From Aurantiacibacter rhizosphaerae (GTDB lineage Bacteria > Pseudomonadota > Alphaproteobacteria > Sphingomonadales > Sphingomonadaceae), in contig NZ_WUBR01000003.1 in the NCBI RefSeq assembly GCF_009807005.1, forward strand, positions 124,001 to 188,000: DNA of 64,000 nucleotides. Direction: 5' to 3'. Positions 28,675 through 36,809 of the stretch are shown here, piece after piece. A model generated the notes under the pieces. It saw only the letters and a list, made by a program, of their open reading frames with translations, searched no databases and had not been told where the DNA came from. Positions within the stretch are counted from its first letter, which is position 1. Each line of letters starts with the position of its first letter. Both the position numbers and the translations under genes were made by a program.

Positions 28675-28702
28675 ATGACAATTGCATGACGTTGCATGAT
28701 AG
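28675..28702 (-). promoter_or_regulatory. Pho-box-like triple repeat upstream of the TonB receptor-phytase operon
   Basis: Minus strand CTATCAT-gca-ACGTCAT-gcaa-TTGTCAT. The PhoB consensus is CTGTCAT-N4-CTGTCAT; the two downstream repeats match it at 5 and 6 of 7 bases with exactly the 4-base gap, and the upstream one at 6 of 7 with a 3-base gap. It lies 94-121 bases ahead of the receptor ATG, a normal distance. It predicts induction by phosphate starvation. Confidence 0.65.
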
Positions 28703-28832
28703 CCACGGTGAAGGCCGCACTGTCTGCCATGTGGCGCAGCGTGGATCGGGGGTGCTTTGCCTGCCTGCAATTACATCTTGAAAAGCGGAATCGCGACGGT
28801 AATCCTGAACAAAGGATAGGGAGAAGAACCTC

Positions 28833-29798
28833 ATGGGGAAAGTCGAGACGTCATTCGCGGCGCTGGTCGCTGCTGCATTGCTTACATCCTGCGGTGGCGG
28901 TTCCAGTTCGCCCACACCGACGGCAACAGCCACGCCAACGCCTTCCCCAAGCCCAACTCCCACTCCGACACCAACGCCCACGTTTTCTTACGATAAGTTC
29001 GATGAACTGAGCGGTGACCAGCAGTTCGCCACGGGTTGTGTCGAATTTGCCCCGGCCAATGGTGGCGCGTTCCAGGCCATGCTTGTCAGCAGCCTGGGGC
29101 AGTTCAGGCAGATCAGCTATGTCGAGGGGAGCGAGACCTGGACGGTCGCGACAATCGACGGCAGCGCTTCGGACAGCTTCGGCCCTGCCGAGTTCGTAGA
29201 GCTGTCGGGCACTGTGAACATCTATCGGAACACCACCACCAGCCCGCCAAATTCATTCCAATTCATCCAGCTGGAGATTGATGGACAAAGAGCCGGTTAT
29301 ACGCGCGCGGCGGCCTATTTTCTTGGCGGACAGAACGCCCTGTGCACTTTCGGAGTGCCGACTGTCCCGGATGATCTGCCTTCAGCGGGAACTCTCACCT
29401 TCAGCAATCTTGTACTGGGCGGATCATATGCGGAATGGCCGGGAGGCGGAGCCGCACCGACGCTGACAGCCAGCATTGCCGGCGGATCGGGCACGATCAG
29501 CGGCGACACGGCAACCGGCGATTTTACTGTTGAGGTGACGCTGACCCTGCGCGAGCAAAGCGGCACGGAGTATACGCGCGGCCCATTCCGGGTTGCCGGC
29601 TCAGCCGATGTCGGATCCGATGCGATCGGCTTCCTGGGGAGGAGCGATGCCAACGCCTCTTACGTCGCAGAACTGACAGGTGGTCTCTACGGGCCACAGG
29701 GCGACGAAGCTGGCTTTGCCATGGTGATCACGGAAGATCTCAATAACGATGGCGTGCCGGATCGCTCCTACGTAGTTGGCGGCGCTGCCGACAACTAA
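28833..29798 (+). CDS. surface lipoprotein with TbpB-like C-terminal barrel
   Basis: 321-aa lipoprotein: signal ends LLTSC, followed by a Gly/Ser and Thr-Pro-repeat linker (about residues 25-50, TPTPSPSPTPTPTPTP). The C-terminal block AELTGGLYGPQGDEAGFAMVI matches the last strands of transferrin-binding-protein-B and factor-H-binding type barrels (GxFYGPxAxExGG). These are usually carried to the cell surface. The ligand is unknown, and no Slam-type exporter gene is next to it. It is divergent from the phytate operon and convergent to putA; GGGAGAAG lies upstream of the ATG. Confidence 0.68.
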   Translation: MGKVETSFAALVAAALLTSCGGGSSSPTPTATATPTPSPSPTPTPTPTPTFSYDKFDELSGDQQFATGCVEFAPANGGAFQAMLVSSLGQFRQISYVEGSETWTVATIDGSASDSFGPAEFVELSGTVNIYRNTTTSPPNSFQFIQLEIDGQRAGYTRAAAYFLGGQNALCTFGVPTVPDDLPSAGTLTFSNLVLGGSYAEWPGGGAAPTLTASIAGGSGTISGDTATGDFTVEVTLTLREQSGTEYTRGPFRVAGSADVGSDAIGFLGRSDANASYVAELTGGLYGPQGDEAGFAMVITEDLNNDGVPDRSYVVGGAADN

Positions 29799-29808
29799 AC
29801 GCTGCAAT

Positions 29809-29838
29809 GCCAGCGCCCGGCCGATGCCAGGCGCTGGC
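29809..29838. terminator. bidirectional hairpin between convergent genes
   Basis: A 9-bp stem (GCCAGCGCC / GGCGCTGGC) with a 12-base loop fills the gap between the TbpB-like gene and putA. No clear T-run on either side. Confidence 0.5.
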
Positions 29839-32800
29839 TCAGCCGGCAGCCAGTAGCGAGGCGTTGCCGCCCGCTGCCGTGGTGTCGATCGTGGTCACAC
29901 GTTCCGTGGCAAATCGCGTTACGTAATGCGGGCCGCCGGCCTTGGGGCCAGTGCCCGACAGGCCTTCGCCGCCGAACGGCTGGCTGCCGACCACGGCGCC
30001 GATCTGGTTGCGATTGACGTAGAAATTGCCGACCTTGGCGCGTGCTTCCACGAAATGGCGTGTCTCGTCGATGCGGCTGTGCAAGCCCAGCGTCAGGCCG
30101 TAACCCGTCGCGTTGATGTCATCCAGCACCTTGCCCATGCTGCCCGCGGGGAAGCGGCAGATGTGCAGGATGGGTCCGAACTGTTCTTCATCCAGATCGA
30201 GGATCGATCCGATCTCCACGATGGTGGGAGAGAAGAAATTGCCGTGCTCGCATTCTGTGGGCATGGATCGGCGCCAGACGGGGAAACCGTCCTCGATCAT
30301 CTCGGCCACGTGATCCTGCAATTTCTCGCGCGCCTCGGCATCGATCACTGGGCCGACGTCGGTTTCCAGGTTTGCCGGATCGCCGATCACCAGCGCCTTG
30401 AACGCGCCCTTGATCATTTCCAGCATTTCGTCCGCCACGTCTTCCTGCAGATAAAGCACGCGCAGGGCAGAGCAACGCTGGCCCGCGCTCTGGAAGGCGG
30501 AGGCAACCACATCGCGCGTCACCTGTTCGGGCAGGGCGCTGGAATCCACGATCATGGCGTTCATGCCGCCGGTTTCTGCGATCAGCGTGCCGATGGCACC
30601 GTCGCGCGCGGCGAGCGAGCGGTTGATGGCATGCGCCGTATTGGTGGAGCCGGTGAAGGCCACGCCGGTAATGCGCGGGTCGGAGGTGAGCGCGGCGCCC
30701 ACCTTGCCGTCTCCCGGTACCAGTTGCAGCACATCCTTGGGGATGCCCGCCTCGTGACACAGGTCAATCGCCAGCGCGGCGATCAGCGGCGTTTGTTCGG
30801 CAGGCTTGGCCAGTACGGTGTTGCCCGCGGCCAGCGCTGCGGCGGCAGGGCCCATGAAGATCGCCAGCGGGAAGTTCCACGGGCTGATCGTGGCGAACAC
30901 GCCGCGCCCGTGCAGGCGCAGCAGGTTCTGTTCGCCCGTTGGGCCGGGCAGCGGCTGCGGCGCGCCGAACAGCATGCGGGCCTCGCACGCGTAATAGCGC
31001 AGGAAGTCCACCGCTTCGCGCACTTCCAGCACGCCGTCCATCATGGTCTTGCCCGCCTCGCGGCGGCACAAATCCATGAAGCGGGGCATGTTTTCTTCAA
31101 GCAGGTCCGATGCCTTGATCAGCAGCGCGGCGCGTTCTTGGCCGCCCAGCGCATCCCACATCGGCTGCGCGGCAACGGCGCGTGACATGGCAAGATCGAG
31201 ATCGCGCTCTGTCGCCATGATCTGGTGGCCCACCACCTTGCCCGATTGCGGGGCGTGGACTTCGATCTTCTCGCCCTCCAGATCCGCCATCAGCGTGGGC
31301 CGCGCAACGGGATGATCCTGCCGCCAATAGGCCAGCTTCTCTCGCAATTCCGCCATTTCGGGCGGGTGCGCAAGGTCAACGCCCATGGAATTGCGGCGGT
31401 TGGGATAGATGTCGATAGGCAAGGGGATGGTGGGGTTGCGATAGGGTACGCAGGCGGCAAGATCGCTGACCGGATTGGTCACCAGCTCCCCCACGGGCAC
31501 ATCGGCATCGGCCATGCGGTTGACGAAGGAGCTGTTGGCCCCGTTTTCCAGCAGGCGGCGCACCAGATAGGCCAGAAGTTCCTTGTGCCCGCCCACCGGC
31601 GCATAGATGCGCACAGGCGTTTTCTTCTGGCCTTCCAGCTTGCTGAGGGCGCCGTAAATATCCTCCCCCATGCCGTGCAGGCGCTGGAATTCGAACGGGG
31701 TATCGCCCGCCATCGCCTTGATGGCGCCGATGGTATAGGCGTTGTGCGTGGCAAAGGCGGGGTAGATCGAATCCTCCGCCTTTAGCAGCTCTGCCGCGCA
31801 GGCGAGGAAGGAAACATCGGTGCCCACCTTGCGGGTGAAGACCGGGAAATCCTTGTATCCGCCAATCTGGCTAAGCTTGATCTCGGCATCCCAATAGGCG
31901 CCTTTCACCAACCGCACGAACAGCTTGCGCTCATGCCGGCGGGCCAGCTTGGCGATCCAGCGGCACAGCGGCACGCCGCGCTTCTGATAGGCCTGGATGG
32001 CGAGGCCAAAGCCCTGCCAGCCCTCTTCGGTGCCATCGTCGAACAGCTCGTCATCGGCCATCAGTTCTTCGATGATGTCGAGGCTCAGCTCAAGCCGCTC
32101 CGCCTCTTCGGCGTCGACGGTGAAATGGATATTCGCCTCGCGCGCCTTCATCGCCAGTTCGCGCACGATGGGCACGATGGTCTTTCGCGCAGCTTCGGCA
32201 TGGAAGAAATCATACTTGGGGTAAAGCGCGGACAGTTTTACCGAGATGCCGGGGCCGCTGTGAACGTCGCCCGGTTCCTGCGCCAGCCGCTCAATCGCGT
32301 CCCAATAGGCGCGGGCGTAGCGATCGGCATCGTCGAAAGTCATCGCCGCTTCGCCCAGCATGTCGAAACTGTGGGTCAGGCCGCGCTTCTTCTCCGGCTT
32401 GGCGCGGCCCATCGCTTCCTCGATCGTGCGGGCATAGACGAATTGCCCGCCGATGATGCGCATGGCCTGCCCGGTGGCGTTACGGATAACCGGTTCACCA
32501 ACGCGCCCCGTGGCGCGGCGCAGTGCGCTGGCAAGGCCCTTTTCCTTGGTCTTGCCGCCCTTGATAACCTCGCCTGTCAGCATCAGGGAGAAGGTGGCCG
32601 CGTTCACGAACACGCTGCCGCTTTCGCCGATATGTTCGGCCCAGTCCTGCGATGCCACCTTGTCGCGGATCAGCGCGTCTCGCGTCGCCTCGTCCGGCAC
32701 GCGCAGCAGCGCTTCTGCCAGGCACATCAGGGCGATGCCTTCATCGGTGTTCAGGCCGTATGAATGCAGGAATGCGTCAAGGCCGCTGCTCTCTCGCTTG

Positions 32801-32946
32801 CGGGCCTCCAATATCAGTTTTGCCGCAAGATCTGCCGATTTTTCATGCAGCTGGTTGACGGCGGAAGCTTGCTCCATCCGTTCAGCCAGGCAGGTGTCTT
32901 CATCAAGGCGATAAGCGTTTCTGAGCGCGGTTCTGTCTAATGCCAT
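29839..32946 (-). CDS. putA: bifunctional proline dehydrogenase / glutamate-semialdehyde dehydrogenase
   Basis: 1035-aa enzyme converting proline to glutamate through P5C. The FAD-binding proline dehydrogenase barrel covers about residues 170-470 (VKLSALYPKYDFF, RLVKGAYWDAEIK, YAPVGGHKELLAYLVRRLLENG). The NAD aldehyde dehydrogenase covers about 530-1000, with AETGGMNAMIVD and the catalytic Cys in SAGQRCSAL. It lacks the N-terminal ribbon-helix-helix of long PutA proteins (about 1300 aa), so it does not regulate itself as E. coli PutA does. Bacteroides/Bradyrhizobium-type short PutA. Single gene. Confidence 0.96.
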   Translation of the reverse strand: MALDRTALRNAYRLDEDTCLAERMEQASAVNQLHEKSADLAAKLILEARKRESSGLDAFLHSYGLNTDEGIALMCLAEALLRVPDEATRDALIRDKVASQDWAEHIGESGSVFVNAATFSLMLTGEVIKGGKTKEKGLASALRRATGRVGEPVIRNATGQAMRIIGGQFVYARTIEEAMGRAKPEKKRGLTHSFDMLGEAAMTFDDADRYARAYWDAIERLAQEPGDVHSGPGISVKLSALYPKYDFFHAEAARKTIVPIVRELAMKAREANIHFTVDAEEAERLELSLDIIEELMADDELFDDGTEEGWQGFGLAIQAYQKRGVPLCRWIAKLARRHERKLFVRLVKGAYWDAEIKLSQIGGYKDFPVFTRKVGTDVSFLACAAELLKAEDSIYPAFATHNAYTIGAIKAMAGDTPFEFQRLHGMGEDIYGALSKLEGQKKTPVRIYAPVGGHKELLAYLVRRLLENGANSSFVNRMADADVPVGELVTNPVSDLAACVPYRNPTIPLPIDIYPNRRNSMGVDLAHPPEMAELREKLAYWRQDHPVARPTLMADLEGEKIEVHAPQSGKVVGHQIMATERDLDLAMSRAVAAQPMWDALGGQERAALLIKASDLLEENMPRFMDLCRREAGKTMMDGVLEVREAVDFLRYYACEARMLFGAPQPLPGPTGEQNLLRLHGRGVFATISPWNFPLAIFMGPAAAALAAGNTVLAKPAEQTPLIAALAIDLCHEAGIPKDVLQLVPGDGKVGAALTSDPRITGVAFTGSTNTAHAINRSLAARDGAIGTLIAETGGMNAMIVDSSALPEQVTRDVVASAFQSAGQRCSALRVLYLQEDVADEMLEMIKGAFKALVIGDPANLETDVGPVIDAEAREKLQDHVAEMIEDGFPVWRRSMPTECEHGNFFSPTIVEIGSILDLDEEQFGPILHICRFPAGSMGKVLDDINATGYGLTLGLHSRIDETRHFVEARAKVGNFYVNRNQIGAVVGSQPFGGEGLSGTGPKAGGPHYVTRFATERVTTIDTTAAGGNASLLAAG

Positions 32947-33033
32947 TGGGGGCTCACATGCACATCGTTTCGCCTGTTATCAAGCGAAGTCGGGGGTTGG
33001 GGCTAGCGGGCTGGGGGCGCTAGGGGACGAGTC

Positions 33034-33765
33034 ATGAGAATGGTTTTCAGCCGCAAAGGTTTCGATTCTTCCGCTGGCGGCGGGCCTTCGCCCATTGTCG
33101 ATGGCCGCCCGATCAGCCTGCCAATTCCTGCCAGCGCGGGGCTTTCGCGCACCAGCTATGGCGAACTTGGATTGGCCGAACATGCTGCGGCGGCCAGCCG
33201 GGGGAAGCTGGGCGCGGCGGATCTGTGTCACCACGATCCGATGTTTCTTCCCGGCAAGCGGGCCGTGCTGGGCCAGTGCGGCGCGGCGCAGACGCATCTT
33301 GAACGCCAAGGCGTTGGCGTGGGCGACTGCTTCGTATTCTTCGGCCTGTTTCAACAGCAGGGCGAAAGGCCGCACCATCGCATCTTCGCTTACCTGCAAA
33401 TTGAAGAGGTATTGCCACTTACCGATGCGCCGCCTGCCCGGCTGGCGGAGCTGGCCAAGGTGGGCATGCCGCACGCCATCGGCCTGCACGCAGCGAATGA
33501 CACCGCCTATATCGGCACGGGGCAGGTGGCACAGCGGGCCAGCGACAGCCTGCGCCTCACCGTGCCGGAGGGGCCGCCCAGCCTGTGGCAGGTGCCGCAA
33601 TGGCTGTTTGGAATAGGCTTGTCCTATCACCACCGTGCGGATCGCTGGCGAGATGACAATCGCTTGCAAAGCGTGGCGCGGGGGCAGGAATTCGTGGCCG
33701 ACGCCGGGAAGCGCAAGGATGCGCGCGACTGGCTGGCAGGCGTTATTGCAGAGATTGCGGGCTAG
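33034..33765 (+). CDS. Nmad3-like putative DNA-modification-associated protein
   Basis: 243-aa protein with the block MVFSRKGFDSSAGGGPSPIVDGRPISLPIP at its N-terminus, the signature of nucleotide-modification-associated domain 3 (Nmad3). A second conserved zone is DLCHHDPMFLPGKRAVLGQCGAAQTHL, followed by VGDCFVFFGLF. Nmad proteins were predicted to help make or recognise hypermodified bases, mostly from phage neighbourhoods. Here the neighbours are putA and plsC, with no phage genes. Biochemical role unknown. The start has AGGGGACGAG upstream; M3 (33040) is an alternative. Confidence 0.7.
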   Translation: MRMVFSRKGFDSSAGGGPSPIVDGRPISLPIPASAGLSRTSYGELGLAEHAAAASRGKLGAADLCHHDPMFLPGKRAVLGQCGAAQTHLERQGVGVGDCFVFFGLFQQQGERPHHRIFAYLQIEEVLPLTDAPPARLAELAKVGMPHAIGLHAANDTAYIGTGQVAQRASDSLRLTVPEGPPSLWQVPQWLFGIGLSYHHRADRWRDDNRLQSVARGQEFVADAGKRKDARDWLAGVIAEIAG

Positions 33766-34481
33766 CCAGGTTGCCCTTGCGGCACGCGCTGCACGCCGCC
33801 GCCATTGTTAAGTGCATTCATGGCCGAATGGACGCGTGCCTCGATCTCCGGGCGCGGCAGGCCGGGCTCTATCACTTCGCCGAAGTGAATGGTGATCGTG
33901 CCGGGCGTTTTCCATAGTTTGTGATAGTTGGGCGCGCTGTTCACCGCCACCGGCACCACCGGCAGGCCTACCAGCTTGTACAGGGCGGCAAAGCCCGCGC
34001 CCAGCGGGGGCCGCTGGCCATGCGGCACGCGCGTGCCTTCGGGAAAGATGATGATCGGCCTGCCCGCATCTACATGGGGCCGGGCTTCGCGGATCATCGT
34101 GCGCAGCGCCTTTGCCCCTTCCTCCCGCGCAACCGGGATCACGCCATATTGGCGCGCGGCACGGCCCCAGCCGGGAATGTCGAACAGCTCCTGCTTGGCG
34201 AACAGCGCAGGATAATCGAACAGGTGGGGCAGGCCGATCGCTTCGAAAAAGCTTTCATGCTTGATCGCGTAAAAGGCTTGGAAATCGGGGCGCTGCCCGG
34301 TCTCCACGATGCGGATGCCCAGCATGTTCTCAACACACCAGTGATGCAGGCCAGACCACACATCGCACACCCGGCGCACCCACAGGGGAGAAACATATCC
34401 GCCCAGCAAGGCAGCCAGCACCAGGAAGATGGAGCTGCCGTAGAAGGTCAGATAAAAGGCGATGTTGCGAAGGTAGATCAC
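33762..34481 (-). CDS. plsC: 1-acyl-sn-glycerol-3-phosphate acyltransferase (PlsC-like)
   Basis: 239-aa inner-membrane acyltransferase that adds the second fatty acid in phosphatidic acid synthesis. One N-terminal membrane helix, then the catalytic block IKHESFFEAIGLP (the HxxxxE variant of HxxxxD) and FPEGTRVPHGQRPPLGAG for substrate binding. It starts at a GTG (34481) that overlaps the ydcF stop by four bases (GTGA). Last gene of ftsE-ftsX-ydcF-plsC. Confidence 0.9.
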   Translation of the reverse strand: MIYLRNIAFYLTFYGSSIFLVLAALLGGYVSPLWVRRVCDVWSGLHHWCVENMLGIRIVETGQRPDFQAFYAIKHESFFEAIGLPHLFDYPALFAKQELFDIPGWGRAARQYGVIPVAREEGAKALRTMIREARPHVDAGRPIIIFPEGTRVPHGQRPPLGAGFAALYKLVGLPVVPVAVNSAPNYHKLWKTPGTITIHFGEVIEPGLPRPEIEARVHSAMNALNNGGGVQRVPQGQPG

Positions 34482-35008
34482 CCCAGGGCCTGCAATAACC
34501 AGACTGCTATCAGCTTGTGATATTCCACGAACAGCGTGCCAAGGCTGGGTTGCGAGCGCACTGCATCGTGGATGACGGATATATCATCGGGCAACTGGTC
34601 CTGCAATTCCAGTGCGGCACGGCGCATGTGCCAGTCTGCGGTGACAAGGCGCAGCGAGTTATACTCACGCTCTTCCAGCCACTGCGCCGTTTCGCGCGCA
34701 TTGCCGCGCGTATCCAGCGCGGAAAATCCCAGCGTAACGCAGCAATCCATCACCCGCTGCGGCACTTCGAATTCCTTCACGAATTCATCCGGCTGCACGG
34801 CGGCATCGACGCCCGTCACCAGCATCTGCTGCGCTGCGCCCGTTTGCAGCATTTCCAGCCCGCGCTGGATGCGCCCGCCGCTGCCCGTGGGCACAACGAT
34901 GGCATCGGTTTGGGACAGCGGCAGAGGTTGGGGCAGGGCGATGGCAAACCAGATAAAGCCCAGCGCCCACGCCACAAGCGGCAGGGCAAGGAGGCGGCGC
35001 ACGGTCAT
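34478..35008 (-). CDS. YdcF/SanA-like (DUF218) membrane-anchored protein
   Basis: 176-aa protein with one N-terminal membrane helix (LALPLVAWALGFIWFAIAL) and a DUF218 domain: TDAIVVPTGSGGRIQRGLEML, DTRGNARETAQWLEE and VTADWHMRRAALEL. DUF218 proteins are linked to cell-envelope polysaccharide or barrier function. The ATG at 35008 has a perfect AGGAGG seven bases upstream and overlaps the ftsX stop by four bases (ATGA). Coupled between ftsX and plsC, so an envelope role at division is plausible. Confidence 0.87.
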   Translation of the reverse strand: MTVRRLLALPLVAWALGFIWFAIALPQPLPLSQTDAIVVPTGSGGRIQRGLEMLQTGAAQQMLVTGVDAAVQPDEFVKEFEVPQRVMDCCVTLGFSALDTRGNARETAQWLEEREYNSLRLVTADWHMRRAALELQDQLPDDISVIHDAVRSQPSLGTLFVEYHKLIAVWLLQALG

Positions 35009-35925
35009 AACATCCTCCTGAGCGCTGCAATCACGGTGAAGCGCGCCGTCAATACGGCAAGCACGATGCCCGCCACTGGGACAGCGGCAATAGCCAGCCA
35101 ATCGCGCCAGTCCAGCGTGCCGCCCGCCACAAGGCCGGATCCCAGCGCCGCGAACTGCTGCCCCAGCACGAAGATCGCACCGATGCCCAGCATCAGGCCT
35201 GCCAGGCCGCCCAGCGCCGCATCAATGCCGATGGACCGCTGAAAAATCCGCGCGATCTGGCCATCCGTGCCACCCAGATGATGGATCACCTCTATCGTAT
35301 CGCGATTGGTGCCCAGCGCGCTGCGGGCAGCCAGCCATACTGCCGCCACGCTGGTGGCTGCCAGCAGCAGAACCAGCCCGATGGCGAGGTATTGCAGGGA
35401 TCGCAGCGCCTCGAACACCGGGGCGAGCCAGCCTGCCTGCGCATCCAGCCGGGCAGCAGGCACCTGCGCCAGCAATTGGGCGCGCAATTCGCGCAGCCGC
35501 GGCGCGGTGACAGGGCCGGACAGGCGCACATCGATAAGGGCGGGCGTGGGCACTGCGTCTGCATCATTGGCGGCCTCCCCCAGCCAGGGTTCCAGCAGGT
35601 CTGCCAGCTCCTCGTCAGGAACGCGGCGGACGGAGGCGACATCGTCGCGCGCGCGCAGCAGCGATACAGCGGCGCGGGCCTGACGCTCTCTGGAAGCAGG
35701 CGCACCTTCCACCACCTGCACGGTGATGCCGCCCGAAATCTCGTCCCTCGCGTTGGTCGCGACATTGTTCAGGGCCAGCCCGGCACCAGCTGCCATCACG
35801 GTGAGTGCGATCATGATCGCCATCACCCACGGCATTGGCCCGGCAATGCGCGTTTGCGGCAACATGCGCGCGCTCTCGCTGCCGAAGCGCGGCGCCGTGC
35901 GACGGACAAGGGGATCAAGCGCCAT
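35005..35925 (-). CDS. ftsX: cell-division ABC transporter permease FtsX
   Basis: 306-aa inner-membrane protein that, with FtsE, controls septal peptidoglycan hydrolases. One helix near residues 33-50 (MPWVMAIMIALTVMAAGAG), a periplasmic domain of about 120 residues, then three helices (LQYLAIGLVLLLAATSVAAVWL, AALGGLAGLMLGIGAIFVLG, WLAIAAVPVAGIVLAVLTA), the FtsX topology. It starts 4 bases after ftsE. Confidence 0.92.
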   Translation of the reverse strand: MALDPLVRRTAPRFGSESARMLPQTRIAGPMPWVMAIMIALTVMAAGAGLALNNVATNARDEISGGITVQVVEGAPASRERQARAAVSLLRARDDVASVRRVPDEELADLLEPWLGEAANDADAVPTPALIDVRLSGPVTAPRLRELRAQLLAQVPAARLDAQAGWLAPVFEALRSLQYLAIGLVLLLAATSVAAVWLAARSALGTNRDTIEVIHHLGGTDGQIARIFQRSIGIDAALGGLAGLMLGIGAIFVLGQQFAALGSGLVAGGTLDWRDWLAIAAVPVAGIVLAVLTARFTVIAALRRML

Positions 35926-35929
35926 CAGC

Positions 35930-36646
35930 CTACATCCCGCGCCTGGGGGGATAGCGCAATGCGCCGGTGGGATCGGACAGCGCGCCCTTGTCCAGCCGCA
36001 TGATCAGCGAATCCGGCACCTTGCGCAGCAATTGCACATCATGCGTGGCCACCACCACTGTCGTGCCCAGCCGATTGAGGGCTTCAAACAGGCGCAGCAG
36101 TTTCACGGCCATGTCTGGATCGACGTTGCCCGTCGGCTCGTCCGCTACCAGGATTTCGGGCCGGGCGATCACGGCGCGGGCGATGGCCACGCGCTGCTGC
36201 TCTCCGCCAGAAAGCGTGGCAGGACGCGCATCGCGCCGATGATCCAGCCCCACCCAATCCAGCATGTCTGAAACGGGTTTCTGGATATCGCTTTCGCTAA
36301 TGCCGCTCACCCGCAGGGGCAGGGCGACGTTGTCGAAGGCAGAGAGGTGCGGGATCAGGCGGAAGTCCTGAAACACCGTGCCGATGCGCCGCCGGAATTC
36401 GGGCAGGGCATGGCGCGGCTGGGTAATTAGGTCATGCCCGAACATGCGAATGGCGCCGCGCGTGGGCCGCTGGGCCAGGTACAGCAGCTTCAGCATGGAT
36501 GTCTTGCCCGCGCCGCTGGCGCCGGTGAGGAAATAGAAGCTGCCGGGGTACAGCGTGAAGGAGATATCGCTCAACACCTCACGATCGGTGCCGTAGCGAA
36601 GTCCGACATTATCGAACTGGACAATGGAATCTTCGCTTCCGCTCAT
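35930..36646 (-). CDS. ftsE: cell-division ABC transporter ATPase FtsE
   Basis: 238-aa ATP-binding partner of FtsX. Walker A GASGAGKTSMLKLL, signature LSGGEQQRVAIARA, Walker B ILVADEPTGNVDPD, then the H-loop in VVVATHDVQLL. First gene of the four-gene unit, divergent from the zinc-ribbon gene, with about 160 bases of shared promoter region. Confidence 0.95.
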   Translation of the reverse strand: MSGSEDSIVQFDNVGLRYGTDREVLSDISFTLYPGSFYFLTGASGAGKTSMLKLLYLAQRPTRGAIRMFGHDLITQPRHALPEFRRRIGTVFQDFRLIPHLSAFDNVALPLRVSGISESDIQKPVSDMLDWVGLDHRRDARPATLSGGEQQRVAIARAVIARPEILVADEPTGNVDPDMAVKLLRLFEALNRLGTTVVVATHDVQLLRKVPDSLIMRLDKGALSDPTGALRYPPRRGM

Positions 36647-36809
36647 GGCCGTGTGCTAGTGCCTGTGAACGGCGCGGGGAAGGGCTTTGCGGGCATTTGG
36701 GGGCGCTATAGACGCTGGTGCTTGTGGAAAAAAGGTGGAACCGCACGCTTGTTGGGGTCAGGTATGCTTGCCCACGCATATCCCCTGGGCGTAGGGACAG
36801 GGAAGTCAG

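Noticed and set aside
28900-28990. Repeat-rich ACGCC/ACCAAC stretch as a possible CRISPR-like or satellite repeat
   Set aside because: It encodes the Thr-Pro linker of the lipoprotein, in frame; no spacers.
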